This document shows, piece after piece, positions 53,001-55,516 of a stretch of 64,000 bases of DNA (its first letter is position 1; each line of letters opens with the position of its first letter). Under the pieces are notes generated by a model. The model had not been told where the DNA came from and made no database searches. It saw only the letters and a list, made by a program, of their open reading frames with translations. The translations under genes were made by a program, and so were the position numbers. The DNA is from Ctena decussata (taxonomy: Eukaryota > Mollusca > Bivalvia > Lucinida > Lucinidae), in NCBI GenBank assembly GCA_963989385.1, contig OZ022503.1, positions 55,922,858 to 55,986,857 on the forward strand, read 5' to 3'.

Positions 53001-53586
53001 TCGGCATTTTCTTTCCTTTTCAAAAATTATGCCTAACTTTTACCCTGCTTTGTGATACATGTAACATGTAAATCATGCGTAAGGCAGACTTCTCATTTTG
53101 GCTAGTGTATGATATGCCTATTAAGGCCACAGCTAACTTGACAACAATGTACCTTAAAAACACTAAGATTGGGACACCTACAATAATTACTGTAATTGTC
53201 CTGAAGATGAAACAGTTTGGTTTTACAATGCAGTAATGTGTCTATAAGATGCAGATGGAATGGCAAAAACAGTGAATACCCTGATCAGACTGCTCCCTAA
53301 GAGCAGTCTGATCTGAGTCTACACTGTTTGCTCAGGCCCATCTGTCCCTACACTTAGAATTTTTACATCATATATACCTGAAAACAAAGTAAACTCATCA
53401 TCCTACCTTGATATTCCTGAAAGTTTCCAGAACAACCATCTGAGTGATCTCCGAGTTCCCGAGGGCATCTATAAAATTGACATAGAGGGTGTGGAAGTTT
53501 GGTTCGATACTCGCTCTCTTCATAACAAGATACTGCGCGACCCATTGTGAGTGCTCCTCCTTCACTTCTTTCTTTAACTCTTCACA
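13994..53586 (-). CDS. CNOT1: CNOT1, C-terminal 1282 residues (24 exons; gene continues right of window)
   Basis: CNOT1 is the scaffold of the cytoplasmic CCR4-NOT complex, which removes mRNA poly(A) tails. Joining 24 exons at GT-AG sites gives 3849 bases in a single frame with no internal stop. The order is a MIF4G domain (exons w1-w4, residues about 1-185) that docks the CAF1/CNOT7 nuclease in the family, a Thr/Pro-rich linker (about 185-255), and the CNOT9-binding DUF3819 domain (about 258-490). The connector follows (about 500-700), then the NOT1 C-terminal domain (about 704-1260) that binds CNOT2/CNOT3. The product aligns along its whole length with human CNOT1 from roughly residue 1080 to the end, recalled from memory. 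Phases agree at all 23 introns. Only the last 20 or so residues differ strongly from vertebrates. Introns run from about 0.5 to 3.7 kb and are full of repeats. Confidence 0.96.
14239..14469. repeat. F1 palindromic element, copy 5, between 25-bp direct repeats
   Basis: GAGCCGCGACATGAGAAAAC at the left, with a decayed right end. The 25-base sequence starting 'ttcatgtgcctgagctaac' (14204-14228) is repeated at 14473-14497 with one difference. Confidence 0.88.
14797..15004. mobile_element. F4 TA-flanked MITE, uninterrupted copy
   Basis: Same ends and internal GATATC hairpin as 9518-9897 but without an insertion. It serves as the empty-site reference. Confidence 0.85.
15165..15378. repeat. F3 palindromic element
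   Basis: Arms 'ggggtaacagggttgattc' and 'tctctgttaccccttcttac' enclose a perfect core GAACCGTCTCTAAGAGACGG. GTGACCCCTCATTTG-type flanks surround the core. Confidence 0.8.
15426..16096. mobile_element. 671-bp foldback element with about 213-bp inverted repeats
   Basis: The left arm (15426-15641) and right arm (15882-16096) are inverted copies; ends are CACAGTATCCGAAC and GTTCGGATACTGTG. AAAAG flanks both ends (15421-15425 and 16097-16101), a likely 5-base target duplication. Each arm contains AAAGAGGTAAGTTTAAT, a perfect splice-donor sequence. The right arm presents it in the CNOT1 sense direction. No transposase is seen in the about 240-base centre. Confidence 0.85.
16112..16246 (-). CDS. 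CNOT1: CNOT1 exon w23
   Basis: Residues 1206-1251, split codons at both ends. Contains [20 protein letters not shown] and [12 protein letters not shown] 671-bp long-TIR element inserted 10 bases past the donor (GTAAGT, plus-strand 16106-16111). Confidence 0.96.
16290..16428. repeat. F2 palindromic element, left part (split by insertion)
   Basis: GCAAACAGTG then CCCAGATCAGACTGCTCC-AAAA-GGAGCAGTCTGATCAGAGCC, followed by 'tttcatctgcatcttctgga'. The right part resumes at 17531-17590 with 'aaataaaactgttctac' and 'tttaggtgtcccaattctta'. Confidence 0.8.
16429..17530 (+). mobile_element. Helitron-like (Pearl/HINE-type) element with tandem array of about 160-bp units
   Basis: The left end 'caagacctgtcgccagacag' and the right end (hairpin CCTGAAC...GTTCAGG, then CTAA) match the small element at 9647-9817. 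The core holds about six units of 154-167 bp. Each has 'gtgaccttgacctatnggtcatg', 'caggggtggggatg' and 'accaatatctatcatcatac'; unit phrases start at 16651, 16805, 16972, 17139 and 17303. A terminal 'ccgccgctgacgccgacacc' precedes the 3' hairpin. Bivalve Pearl elements have this layout. Confidence 0.8.
17600..18240. other. Intron segment without recognised element
   Basis: AT-rich part of the intron between w22 and w23. No exon or hairpin core was identified. Confidence 0.4.
18250..18615. repeat. Partly duplicated F5 element
   Basis: The phrase 'ccttccaaattgatgtctac' with 'ctcttaatggaaagaatttgc' occurs twice (18256 and 18468). The hairpin TTTGCTCCTTGGGGAGCAAA lies at 18498-18520. Confidence 0.7.
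18635..18767 (-). CDS. CNOT1: CNOT1 exon w22
   Basis: Residues 1162-1206, with split codons at both ends. Contains [17 protein letters not shown] and [15 protein letters not shown]. Donor GTATGA. Confidence 0.96.
19240..19410. repeat. Degenerate F3 element
   Basis: Carries GTGACCCCTCATTTGGTTC, GATGGGTCACAA and 'ggaaaattatcccaaaatta', but the palindrome core is shortened. Confidence 0.6.
19430..19665. repeat. Degenerate tandem repeat resembling CNOT1 exon w21
   Basis: CCAGATTCTGGAA or close variants recur near 19454, 19526, 19564 and 19606, at about 40-75 base spacing. A related TTTCTGGAAGATGTCCA is at 19651. The first unit reads 'ttcagtatcaagatgtgcag' then 'ccagattctggaag'. It resembles w21 plus-strand 'ttcagtatcgagatccactg' then 'ccagattctggaagatgtcc' at 20083-20122. 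Confidence 0.7.
19780..20015. repeat. F5 fragment followed by F7 repeat
   Basis: 19780-19870 has AAGAATTTGCTCCCTTATGG and its inverted partner. 19895-20010 has GAATTCCGTGGAATGTGGTG, 'agctaaaccagaaaac' and 'cttgcttctgctagtcgcag', matching other F7 copies. Confidence 0.65.
20082..20259 (-). CDS. CNOT1: CNOT1 exon w21
   Basis: Residues 1103-1161 plus one base of a split Gly. Contains [20 protein letters not shown] and [15 protein letters not shown]. Part of this exon seems to have seeded the intronic repeat at 19430-19665. Confidence 0.96.
20318..20392. repeat. Hairpin element, GCAAACAGTG arms and GGCTCATTATGAGCC-type core
   Basis: GCAAACAGTGAAGATCCAGA is mirrored by TCTGGATCTACACTGT around GCGCCTCATAATGAGCCGCC. 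Sister copies at 27574-27642 and 31424-31488. Confidence 0.8.
20451..20603. repeat. Tandem duplication of about 77 bp
   Basis: 'aggtaaagcctcagacaaac' through 'caaattccaacggct' occurs twice almost unchanged, apart from one extra A. Confidence 0.85.
20843..20911 (-). CDS. CNOT1: CNOT1 exon w20
   Basis: Short 69-base exon, residues 1080-1102, phase 0/0. Contains [20 protein letters not shown]. Confidence 0.95.
21180..21455. repeat. F5 foldback element
   Basis: The hairpin pairs GGCAAGAATTTGCTCTCTAA with GAGCAAATTCTTTTCTATAA. 'ccaccattttttgcaaggga' starts it. Confidence 0.65.
21461..21672. repeat. F1 palindromic element, copy 6
   Basis: GAGCCGCGACGCGAGAAAAC ... GGTTTTCTCATGTTGTGGCTC, shortened at the left core. 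It ends 50 bases from the donor of exon w19. Confidence 0.9.
21722..21979 (-). CDS. CNOT1: CNOT1 exon w19
   Basis: Residues 994-1079, phase 0/0. Contains [18 protein letters not shown] and [20 protein letters not shown], among the most conserved stretches of the NOT1 domain. Confidence 0.97.
22075..22195. repeat. F3 element remnant
   Basis: TGTCTCGGTGAGACACCTCT, then GTCACAATAGATGTTTTTAT and 'ttatccccttt acccct'-type end. Confidence 0.55.
22266..22445. mobile_element. TIR MITE, CAGTCAAACCTGTCC ends (pogo/Tigger-like)
   Basis: TACAGTCAAACCTGTCCTAA at the left and GCAGGTTTGACT at the right. A second copy lies at 38147-38335. Pogo/Tigger elements have CAGT...AACC-type ends at TA targets. Confidence 0.65.
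22719..22820 (-). CDS. CNOT1: CNOT1 exon w18
   Basis: Residues 960-993, phase 0/0. Contains [20 protein letters not shown]. Confidence 0.94.
22935..23090. repeat. F6 palindromic element
   Basis: 'cttccaaacaatcccaaaaa' and TCTTGTAAGATGGATCTAGATTTTTG make the family hairpin, closing with 'gatagttttggaaggg'. Confidence 0.75.
23135..23370. repeat. F5 foldback element
   Basis: 'gcaactcttccattttcatt', 'ggggatcaactcttaagcaa' and AGAATTTGCTCCCCACAGGA mark the family. Confidence 0.65.
23480..23650 (+). mobile_element. Old SINE remnant (type 1-like)
   Basis: 'ctggtagctttgtgg', 'gctggcctgctaagctagca', 'gttgggttccattgcatatagcct' is a decayed version of the SINE at 282-455. Confidence 0.4.
23940..24385. 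repeat. Two F6 elements in tandem
   Basis: First copy about 23940-24095 and second about 24230-24385. The second has AAATCTAGATCCATCTTATG and 'agattttggggatagtttt'. Confidence 0.65.
24411..24647. repeat. F1 palindromic element, copy 7
   Basis: GAGCCGCGACATGAGAAAAC ... GGTTTTCTCGCGTCGCGGCTC, nearly complete, next to the donor of exon w17. Confidence 0.92.
24682..24799 (-). CDS. CNOT1: CNOT1 exon w17
   Basis: Completes the split Cys (920) and runs to residue 959, phase 0 at the end. Contains [20 protein letters not shown]. An F1 element ends 35 bases from the donor. Confidence 0.95.
24840..25040. repeat. F7 repeat with Helitron-like edge sequence
   Basis: 'atcagacaggatagctcaat' near 24852 resembles the 5' edge of the element at 9647. 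It is followed by 'aagaattccgctgaatgcga' and 'ctattctggtagttgcaggc' of F7. Confidence 0.5.
25543..25706 (-). CDS. CNOT1: CNOT1 exon w16
   Basis: Residues 866-919 plus TG of a split Cys codon. Contains [20 protein letters not shown]. Donor GTAAGA. Confidence 0.94.
25875..26080. repeat. F2 palindromic element
   Basis: GATCAGACTGCTCC, repeated, then AATGGAGCAGTCTGATCAGG and 'ccacctgcatcttttgggca'. It ends with 'ttttgggggtcccaattttc'. Confidence 0.75.
26342..26587 (-). CDS. CNOT1: CNOT1 exon w15
   Basis: Residues 784-865, phase 0/0. Contains [20 protein letters not shown] and [20 protein letters not shown] of the NOT1 domain. Confidence 0.96.
26681..26925. repeat. F1 palindromic element, copy 8 (diverged)
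   Basis: GAGCTGGGACACAACAAAAT ... TTAATTTTGTTGTTTTA, with CTGCCTGGGCAGCCATCAG and CCAGGCTGATCTGAGTC inside. A further fragment with CAGGCTGATCTGAGTCTTCC lies at 27070-27095. Confidence 0.8.
27100..27245. repeat. F3 element, diverged
   Basis: 'tatgttgacacccctaatta', AATCAACTCATTCAATGAAG and 'gtgaccctaatgaagggtca' with a poor palindrome. Confidence 0.5.
27574..27642. repeat. Hairpin element, GGCGGCTCATTATGAGCCGCC core
   Basis: GCAAACAGCATAGATCCAGA and TCTGGATCTATCTGTTTCC enclose a perfect palindromic core. Confidence 0.85.
27768..28005 (-). CDS. CNOT1: CNOT1 exon w14
   Basis: Residues 704-783, beginning with one base of the split Gly and ending in phase 0. Contains [19 protein letters not shown] and [12 protein letters not shown], the start of the NOT1 C-terminal domain. 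Confidence 0.95.
28045..28172. repeat. Foldback element, TGAATTTATTAAAC arms
   Basis: 'ctgaatttattaaacaag' is mirrored by 'gagtttaataaattca', with inner arms GATAAGATGC and GCATCTTATC. A partial sister is near 30262-30300. Confidence 0.7.
28239..30147. mobile_element. 1.9-kb TTAA-flanked element with perfect 18-bp TIRs
   Basis: TTAA|GGTGAGGTGGGAGTAATT at the left (TTAA 28235-28238) is an exact mirror of the right end (TTAA 30148-30151). Inside are two imperfect direct duplications. One of about 165 bp starts near 29387 and 29563 ('atacttagttaagacagctt'). The other is marked by TTAGACGGAGTTCGCAGCT near 28510 and 28670. GACGTC-type motifs lie near both ends and a (GA)n tract at 29138-29160. 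No transposase frame is intact. It sits in the intron between w13 and w14. Confidence 0.8.
30315..30440. repeat. F5 fragment
   Basis: 'gttaatggatacacactcta', 'cctctctcttcaactggggt' and 'cttctctttgtaaaagtggt' match F5 segments without the central hairpin. Confidence 0.5.
30520..30810. repeat. Foldback element with CCGGGGTGGTAA-like ends
   Basis: 'taataaccggggtggtaaca' and 'tttaccacccctgtaataag' are inverted. 'taaatcctgaaa' phrases lie inside each end. Confidence 0.6.
31115..31182 (-). CDS. CNOT1: CNOT1 exon w13
   Basis: Short 68-base exon, residues 682-703 plus two bases of a split Gly codon. The peptide includes [16 protein letters not shown]. Donor GTAAGT. Confidence 0.9.
31424..31488. repeat. 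Hairpin element, ACGGCTCATAATGAGCCGT core
   Basis: GCAAATAGTGAAAATCTAG and a mirrored 'aggattttcactgtttgcc' enclose a perfect palindrome. Confidence 0.8.
31595..31745. repeat. F7 repeat
   Basis: 'agaattctgtagatgtggcg', 'cagagctaaaccagaaaact' and 'tgtctcacttctgctagtca' match F7. Confidence 0.65.
31872..32076 (-). CDS. CNOT1: CNOT1 exon w12
   Basis: Completes the split Arg (613) and runs to residue 681, ending in phase 0. Contains [20 protein letters not shown] and FAMQLVQRY. Confidence 0.95.
32155..32620. mobile_element. F6 element interrupted by a GGGCCCAGTTGTTC palindrome
   Basis: F6 sequence (AAATCTAGATCTGTCTTATC ... GATCTAGATTTTTTAGATTA) is split by 32236-32470. That insert has ends AGGGCCCAGTTGTTCAAAAC and GTTTTGAACAACTGGGCCCT and a GAGAAGCTTTTGCA palindromic centre. 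The same arrangement recurs at 50720-51120. Confidence 0.8.
32840..34400. mobile_element. Composite repeat containing a TGTCACCCGACGT-ended element
   Basis: The inner element spans 32959-33977 with mirrored ends TGTCACCCGACGT and ACGTCGGGTGACA. It holds degenerate duplications ('cagaacctggtnagcaaata') and a GGACGGACGGAC-type run near its right end. Sequence on both sides resembles one outer repeat with 'ttcacatg' and 'tttgtcacagaaactt' phrases. No intact gene is seen. Confidence 0.6.
34459..34607 (-). CDS. CNOT1: CNOT1 exon w11
   Basis: Residues 564-613, ending with two bases of a split Arg codon. Contains [20 protein letters not shown]. Donor GTAAAG. Confidence 0.94.
34890..35110. repeat. 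Partial GGGCCCAGTTG-family palindrome
   Basis: GTGAGAAGCTTTTGCATTGC and its inverted partner match the centre of the insert at 32236-32470. The outer ends are missing. Confidence 0.65.
35290..36122. mobile_element. Probable TTAA-flanked element, GGTRGACGA ends
   Basis: TTAA|GGTAGACGAATACTG (35286-35289) faces TCGTCCACC|TTAA (36123-36126). 'tttcaccgttttgtt' occurs twice inside (35394 and 35729). An F2-like hairpin at 35895-35965 appears nested. The open frames in this stretch look accidental. Confidence 0.5.
36256..36447 (-). CDS. CNOT1: CNOT1 exon w10
   Basis: Residues 500-563, phase 0/0. Contains [15 protein letters not shown] and [18 protein letters not shown] at the start of the connector region. 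Confidence 0.95.
36482..36690. mobile_element. F4 TA-flanked MITE
   Basis: 'aactcccgatatctcgaaca' at the left and 'gatatcgagtgttgactgta' at the right. The internal hairpin is 'ttttctggtgccagcaaa'. It lies 35 bases beyond the exon w10 acceptor. Confidence 0.8.
36697..36974 (-). mobile_element. tRNA-derived SINE (type 4) with 10-bp target duplication
   Basis: On the minus strand it begins with a tRNA-like head. Box A is 'tagcgcaatcggtagggc' and box B is GGTTCGAATCCCG. It ends in a (CCAA)n-like tail. GTATAATGTA flanks both ends (36687-36696 and 36975-36984). A sister copy is at 46332-46612. The 3' body with 'ccacggtaaacagctatggt' is shared. Confidence 0.9.
37191..37429. repeat. F1 palindromic element, copy 9
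   Basis: GAACCGCAATACGACAAAAC ... GGTTTTGTCACGCAGCAGCTC, moderately diverged. Confidence 0.88.
37475..37727. repeat. F5 foldback element
   Basis: The hairpin pairs AAGGTAAGAATTTGCTCCCA with AGGAGCAAATTCTTTCCTTA. It ends 'tgtacccattcacctta'. Confidence 0.8.
38147..38335. mobile_element. TIR MITE, second CAGTCAAACCTGTCC copy
   Basis: Same layout as 22266-22445: AGTCAAACCTGTCCTGAGCG at the left, 'ttaatacaggtttggctt' at the right. Confidence 0.65.
38460..38715. repeat. F7 repeat followed by F2 palindrome
   Basis: 38465-38595 is F7 ('ctgtgtctcgccagtctgag' ... 'gtattccgctagtcccaggt'). 38615-38710 is F2 (GATCAGACTGCTCC doubled, then GGAGCAGTCTGATGAGGATC). Confidence 0.7.
38800..38972 (-). mobile_element. 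tRNA-derived SINE (type 1), reverse copy
   Basis: On the minus strand 'gtagctcagtaggttaagcg' (box A) and GGGTTTGATCCCCGC (box B) form the head. The tail matches 282-455. Confidence 0.85.
38985..39140. repeat. F3 palindromic element
   Basis: Perfect core GAACCGTCTCGCCGAGACGG within TTAGAACC...GGTTCTAATGAGG, then 'cacaacatatgtttttgttg'. Confidence 0.85.
39573..39690. repeat. Palindrome, AAAGCACACTGATTG arms
   Basis: AAAGCACACTGATTGACTGC is mirrored by GCAGCCAATCAGTGTGCTTT around CGAGCACATGCTCG. Confidence 0.85.
39740..39945. repeat. F3 palindromic element
   Basis: 'aagaaggggtaacagagata' starts it. The core GAACCGTCTCACCGAGACGG is a perfect palindrome except for the loop. Confidence 0.88.
40098..40319 (-). 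CDS. CNOT1: CNOT1 exon w9
   Basis: Residues 426-499, phase 0/0. Contains [20 protein letters not shown] and [15 protein letters not shown], near-identical to vertebrate CNOT1. Donor GTAAGT. Confidence 0.96.
40463..40686. mobile_element. GGGGCCGTATTCATAA foldback MITE, copy 1
   Basis: Ends GGGGCCGTATTCATAAAACG and TTTATGAAAACGGCCCC. Inner arms GGAGGAACCGTCTTACAAAG and CTGTTCCTCCAG are inverted. A second copy is at 45745-45968. Confidence 0.85.
40975..41960. repeat. Possible old element with TATCACGGTA-like ends
   Basis: 'ttccttaatatcacggcat' near the left is mirrored by 'taccgtgatattaggggaat' near the right. A third 'taccgtgatattatggaact' is internal. No open frame is convincing. Confidence 0.35.
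42009..42384. repeat. 187-bp tandem duplication
   Basis: Two head-to-tail units starting 'gtgaattattactcaaaaat' at 42009 and 42196 look identical or nearly so along their length. Confidence 0.92.
42600..43145. repeat. Repeat-rich intron part with F5 hairpin and CCCTGAcTTTTCC phrases
   Basis: 42735-42790 has 'ctcaaaggaaagagtttact' and its mirrored partner. Phrases such as 'ttccctgacttttccatgac' repeat on both sides. This is probably one old element. Confidence 0.45.
43313..43453 (-). CDS. CNOT1: CNOT1 exon w8
   Basis: Residues 379-425, phase 0/0. Contains [17 protein letters not shown] and [10 protein letters not shown] of the CNOT9-binding domain. Donor GTAAGT. Confidence 0.95.
43549..43785. 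repeat. F1 palindromic element, copy 10
   Basis: GAGCCGCGACACGAGAAAAC ... GGTTTTCTCACGTCGTGGCTC, complete. Confidence 0.93.
43875..44070. repeat. F6 palindromic element
   Basis: 'aaaaaaatctaaatccaact' and 'gacatagattttttgggata' form the hairpin. It is followed by 'gactgatttagatatttagg'. Confidence 0.65.
44190..44595. repeat. F2 element plus local duplication and Helitron-like edge
   Basis: 44205-44310 is F2. The segment 'ttttggatagtcacgttaaa' to 'ccaatttttagactgttta' (44334-44391) is repeated at 44476-44530. 'aacaagagtgctttgcccat' and its inverse flank the second copy. Confidence 0.6.
44701..44856 (-). CDS. CNOT1: CNOT1 exon w7
   Basis: Residues 327-378, phase 0/0. Contains [19 protein letters not shown] and TCREPL. 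Two donors lie six bases apart, GTAATG (44695-44700) and GTTAGG (44701-44706). I chose the first because the extra VR matches the LR of vertebrate CNOT1 at that place. Confidence 0.93.
44930..45135. repeat. Rearranged F5 element
   Basis: Three 'cctttaagngtagtc' phrases and GGAGCAAATCTTTTCCTTAA occur in series. Confidence 0.55.
45156..45362. repeat. F1 palindromic element, copy 11 (diverged)
   Basis: GCGCTGTGACACAACAACAC ... 'tttcgtgtcacagctc', with CTCAGATCAGCCTGGGCATC inside. Confidence 0.8.
45655..46012. mobile_element. F7 repeat with nested GGGGCC foldback MITE (45745-45968)
   Basis: F7 sequence 'gcggtgtctcacctgtctaa' to 'gatgatgaccctgc' resumes after the MITE with 'agtgatacctatcttgcttt'. 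The MITE ends are AGGGGCCATATTCATAAAG and TATGAATACGGCCCCT. It lies 58 bases from the donor of exon w6. Confidence 0.75.
46027..46167 (-). CDS. CNOT1: CNOT1 exon w6
   Basis: Residues 280-326, phase 0/0. Contains [20 protein letters not shown] and TTCEQI of the CNOT9-binding domain. Confidence 0.95.
46332..46612 (-). mobile_element. tRNA-derived SINE (type 4), second copy
   Basis: Matches 36697-36974 throughout. The minus-strand head begins 'ccccgtagcggagtcggtag' and has box B GGTTCGAAACCCAG. It seems to lie inside an F5 element, whose parts flank it at 46270-46330 and 46730-46815. Confidence 0.85.
46640..46728. repeat. Hairpin element, TTAATTTTCCATTTG arms
   Basis: 'aaacattaattttccatttg' is mirrored by 'caaatggaaaattaatggtt'. 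Confidence 0.75.
46826..47063. repeat. F1 palindromic element, copy 12
   Basis: GAGCCGCGACACAACAAAAC ... GGTTTTGTCGTGTTGCGGCTC, nearly complete. Confidence 0.93.
47610..47828. repeat. F5 foldback element
   Basis: Follows TTAA (47606-47609) with GGTGAATGGGCACTCTTTCA. It ends AAGTGTATTCATTCACC, giving mirrored termini. It lies 42 bases from the donor of exon w5. Confidence 0.8.
47871..48164 (-). CDS. CNOT1: CNOT1 exon w5 (linker and start of CNOT9-binding domain)
   Basis: Residues 182-279, phase 0/0; the longest coding exon in the window. A Thr/Pro/Ala-rich linker with low conservation is followed by [18 protein letters not shown], a strongly conserved entry into DUF3819. Confidence 0.94.
48305..48405. 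repeat. F2 palindrome
   Basis: GACCCTGATCAAACTGCTCC-TGAA-GGAGCAGTTTGATCTGAGTC, perfect arms including a shared A/T change. Confidence 0.85.
48640..48828 (-). mobile_element. tRNA-derived SINE (type 5)
   Basis: Minus-strand head 'ggccccggatagtgtagtgg' with box B GGGTTTGATTCCC. It is followed by a body with 'ggttttctccgggtactccg'. Confidence 0.8.
49008..49279. repeat. Minisatellite, 27-bp units in two blocks
   Basis: Units of about 27 bp reading 'ggattacacaaacttcatgg' plus 'tagaaga' form two blocks (five, then three). Each block is followed by the same 'gtgacatttagtgcttggaa' segment, so there is a higher-order duplication. A plus-strand frame runs through it as MVEEDYTNF repeats. This is a by-product of the 27-bp unit, not a gene. 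Confidence 0.92.
49581..49819. repeat. F1 palindromic element, copy 13
   Basis: 'aagctgcaacatgacaaaac' ... GGTTTTGTCCTGTCGCGGCTC. Confidence 0.88.
49846..49980 (-). CDS. CNOT1: CNOT1 exon w4
   Basis: Residues 137-181, phase 0/0. Contains [17 protein letters not shown], the last part of the MIF4G domain. An F1 element ends 27 bases from its donor. Confidence 0.96.
50185..50415. repeat. F5 foldback element, rearranged centre
   Basis: 'tataagggaaggattttgcc', TTGCTCCATGAGCAAATTCT and 'gagcagattctttcctttgg' show a multiplied central hairpin. Confidence 0.65.
50720..51120. mobile_element. F6 element with nested GGGCCCAGTTGTTC palindrome
   Basis: The nested palindrome spans about 50782-51012, with ends AGGGCCCAGTTGTTCAAAG and TTTTGAACAACTGGGCCCT. 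F6 flanks 'cttacacaca' and 'tgtatttttgggactgtttt' lie on either side, as at 32155-32620. Confidence 0.75.
51128..51330. repeat. F3 palindromic element
   Basis: 'ccagataagaaggggtaaca' starts it. The core GAACCGTCAGCAAGATGGTTC is less perfect than in other copies. Confidence 0.75.
51418..51528 (-). CDS. CNOT1: CNOT1 exon w3
   Basis: Residues 100-136, phase 0/0. Contains [15 protein letters not shown] of the MIF4G domain. Donor GTATGT. Confidence 0.95.
51560..52290. other. Intron segment without recognised element
   Basis: AT-rich, no exon, no hairpin core identified. Confidence 0.4.
52300..52505. repeat. F6 palindromic element, intact core
   Basis: AAAATCTAGATCCATCTCGT then AAGATGGATCTAGATTTTTT is a near-perfect palindrome. 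'cccttccaaaaacatcgcaa' and 'gtgattgttttggaagagaa' flank it. It serves as the uninterrupted reference for 32155 and 50720. Confidence 0.85.
52511..52708. repeat. F1 palindromic element, copy 14 (shortened right arm)
   Basis: GAACTGCGACACAAGAAAAC ... GGTTTTCTCATGTTGTGGCTC. Confidence 0.87.
52771..52887 (-). CDS. CNOT1: CNOT1 exon w2
   Basis: Residues 61-99, phase 0/0. Contains [20 protein letters not shown], a hallmark of the MIF4G domain. Donor GTGAGT. Confidence 0.95.
53150..53355. repeat. F2 palindromic element, full length
   Basis: 'aagattgggacacctacaat' starts it. 'ttggttttacaatgcagtaa' and 'agatgcagatggaatggcaa' follow, then CTGATCAGACTGCTCC-CTAA-GAGCAGTCTGATCTGAGTC and 'cactgtttgctcaggcccat'. 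Confidence 0.85.
53407..53586 (-). CDS. CNOT1: CNOT1 exon w1 (most 5' in window)
   Basis: Encodes window residues 1-60, phase 0 at both ends. It holds [16 protein letters not shown] and ETFRNIK from the start of the CAF1-binding MIF4G domain. Acceptor is TTTTTCAG; donor is GTAGGA. Confidence 0.95.
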
Positions 53587-53633
53587 CTGAAAAATAAAAA
53601 GAGTTGCACTGAGTGAAAAAGTTGCTAAACATA

Positions 53634-53978
53634 CCATATACATGGTAATTTTTCTGGGTTCAAATTTTCGCGGTTAAAGGTCAAAAACATAAACACTAAT
53701 TTTCGCGATTTTTAATTTTGGCCCGTAGCAACATGCTCGAAAAGCAAAACTATTCCTATTTCACAAGAGTCAGGGCCGCCGCAGGTTAATGAAAGAACTG
53801 GCTCAACTGAAAAGTACCAGCAACTACCGAAACAAACACAAACAAAATATAACACTGTGTAGTCAGAAGACACTTTGTAAGAAACAGGAAATTATTCGCG
53901 ATTTTAATATTTGAGGTCTCTAAGTGACCGCGAAATACCGCGAAAAAAGGAACACCATGAAAATTACCATATATACAG
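53634..53978. mobile_element. 345-bp MITE with GGTAATTTTTC ends and TTTTCGCG motifs
   Basis: 'tatacatggtaatttttctg' is mirrored by 'atgaaaattaccatatatac'. TTTCGCGG/CCGCGAAA pairs lie just inside. It is 48 bases upstream of the acceptor of exon w1. Confidence 0.75.
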
Positions 53979-54019
53979 TATGTGTGGACAAAAGAGTCTG
54001 TGAATTCATCCAGTCTAGC

Positions 54020-54400
54020 TAGAACCAGGGCTCAGCCTAGATGGAGAAGTGGGAGAAACAGGGCTCAGCCTAAGAGGGAGAAGTGGGAGAAACAGGGCTC
54101 AGCCTAGAGGGAGAAGTGGGAGAAACAGGGCTCAGCCTAAGAGGGAGAAGTGGGAGAAACAGGGCTCAGCCTAGAGGGAGAAGTGGGAGAAACAGGGCTC
54201 AGCCTAAGAGGGAGAAGTGGGAGAAACAGGGCTCAGCCTAAGAGGGAGAAGTGGGAGAAACAGGGCTCATCCTAGAGGGAGAAGTAGGAGAAACAGGGCT
54301 CATCCTAGAGGGAGAAGTGGGAGAAACAGGGCTCAGCCTAGATGGAGAAGTGGGAGAAACAGGGCTCAGCCTAGAGGGAGAAGTGGGAGAAACAGTCTCT
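54020..54400. repeat. Minisatellite, 31-33-bp units
   Basis: About twelve units of 'agggagaagtgggagaaaca' plus 'gggctcagcct(aag)'. After the array, inverted CTTCTCCCT phrases occur at 54412-54525. A frame through the array is compositional only. Confidence 0.95.
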
Positions 54401-54904
54401 GTAAGCTGACTGACTTCTCCCTATTCTGAGCTGAGGGAGAAGTCAAACTGTATAAAACATATAGAAAATCCATCATTTGGGGTACAACTTCTCCCTAAAA
54501 TTCAGAAAATGTCGCAAAACTTCTCCCTACCTGAAAAACCTAGGCTGATCCCTGAGAACATTCATTTAAACCCCACGACAGGAGCAGTAAGTTCCGCTGG
54601 TACAAAATTCGGGTCACTACAGGAAGCTGTAACTACTTTATCATTCTGTTCCCACAAAAGTAAAAATTTCAGAATACTCTGACAATTCTCTGAGTTTTCC
54701 CTGACCCACCAACAGATTTCCCTGACCATCAATAAACACTAGATTCTAACCTGTAACCCCTAGCCACCTTGTCCAACATAGCTGAACTCTGTGGCGTATC
54801 TAGGGTGATAATCTCATCTGCAAAAGCTTTTCCCACGATGTAAACTTTTGCCAAGTTTCTTTTAACAATGCCCAGATAGGCAAGACAAAGGATTCCATGT
54901 GATT

Positions 54905-55097
54905 CTAATTACCACACCGGATAGGTGGAAATCGAAAATGCTCTTAATCGATTAAAACGGATCAAAGATCGCCAGAAACAGCATTTTCGATAGCAAATTG
55001 GTGAAAATTCGCAATCGAAAATGCTGTTTCTAAAGGTTTTTGATCCGCGTTCGTCAATCTAGAGTGTTTTCGATTGCCCCCTACCCGGTGTGATTAC
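54905..55097. mobile_element. Foldback MITE with TAATYACACCGG-type ends
   Basis: 'taattaccacaccggatagg' mirrors 'cctacccggtgtgattac'. Inner arms AATCGAAAATGCT and AGCATTTTCGAT are inverted several times. Confidence 0.75.
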
Positions 55098-55516
55098 TGT
55101 ATACTTCAGGTACAGGTTTAAGTCTGGCCAAGCTCTTGCCTATGGACTGTTTCCTCGTCATTATAATCTCAACCATTCCATCTGCCCAAAAATGACTGAA
55201 ATACTGCTGAAAATGCCATAGAGCCACAAATCATCAGCACCTGAAGCTTTTTATTAATAATAACAAAGTCTGGATCCATAGAAAGATATTTTTATGAGTC
55301 TTATATGGCAGCCAGTCCCCTGGTGTACAAAAAGCTGGTTTGGTTAAATTCTGTTTAACAACTGTCAAGGGGACACACCTATCCTATAAATCTAAGTCAC
55401 TCGTCAATAAACTGGCTATCTGTGCAGCCTTATCTCGGCCTCCAACATTCATATTTGCCAGTTTGTGGTTTTCCTTATAAGGACCCTCATTTATGCCCAC
55501 TATAGCAAGCATTTAA

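Noticed and set aside
14091..53406. H/ACA snoRNAs in CNOT1 introns, as in vertebrates (SNORA46, SNORA50)
   Set aside because: I looked for paired hairpins with ANANNA and terminal ACA near splice sites and found only MITE palindromes. A covariance-model search with an H/ACA model would decide.
54217..54429. Arg/Gly-rich repeat protein
   Set aside because: Open frame comes from a purine-rich minisatellite with units of unequal length.
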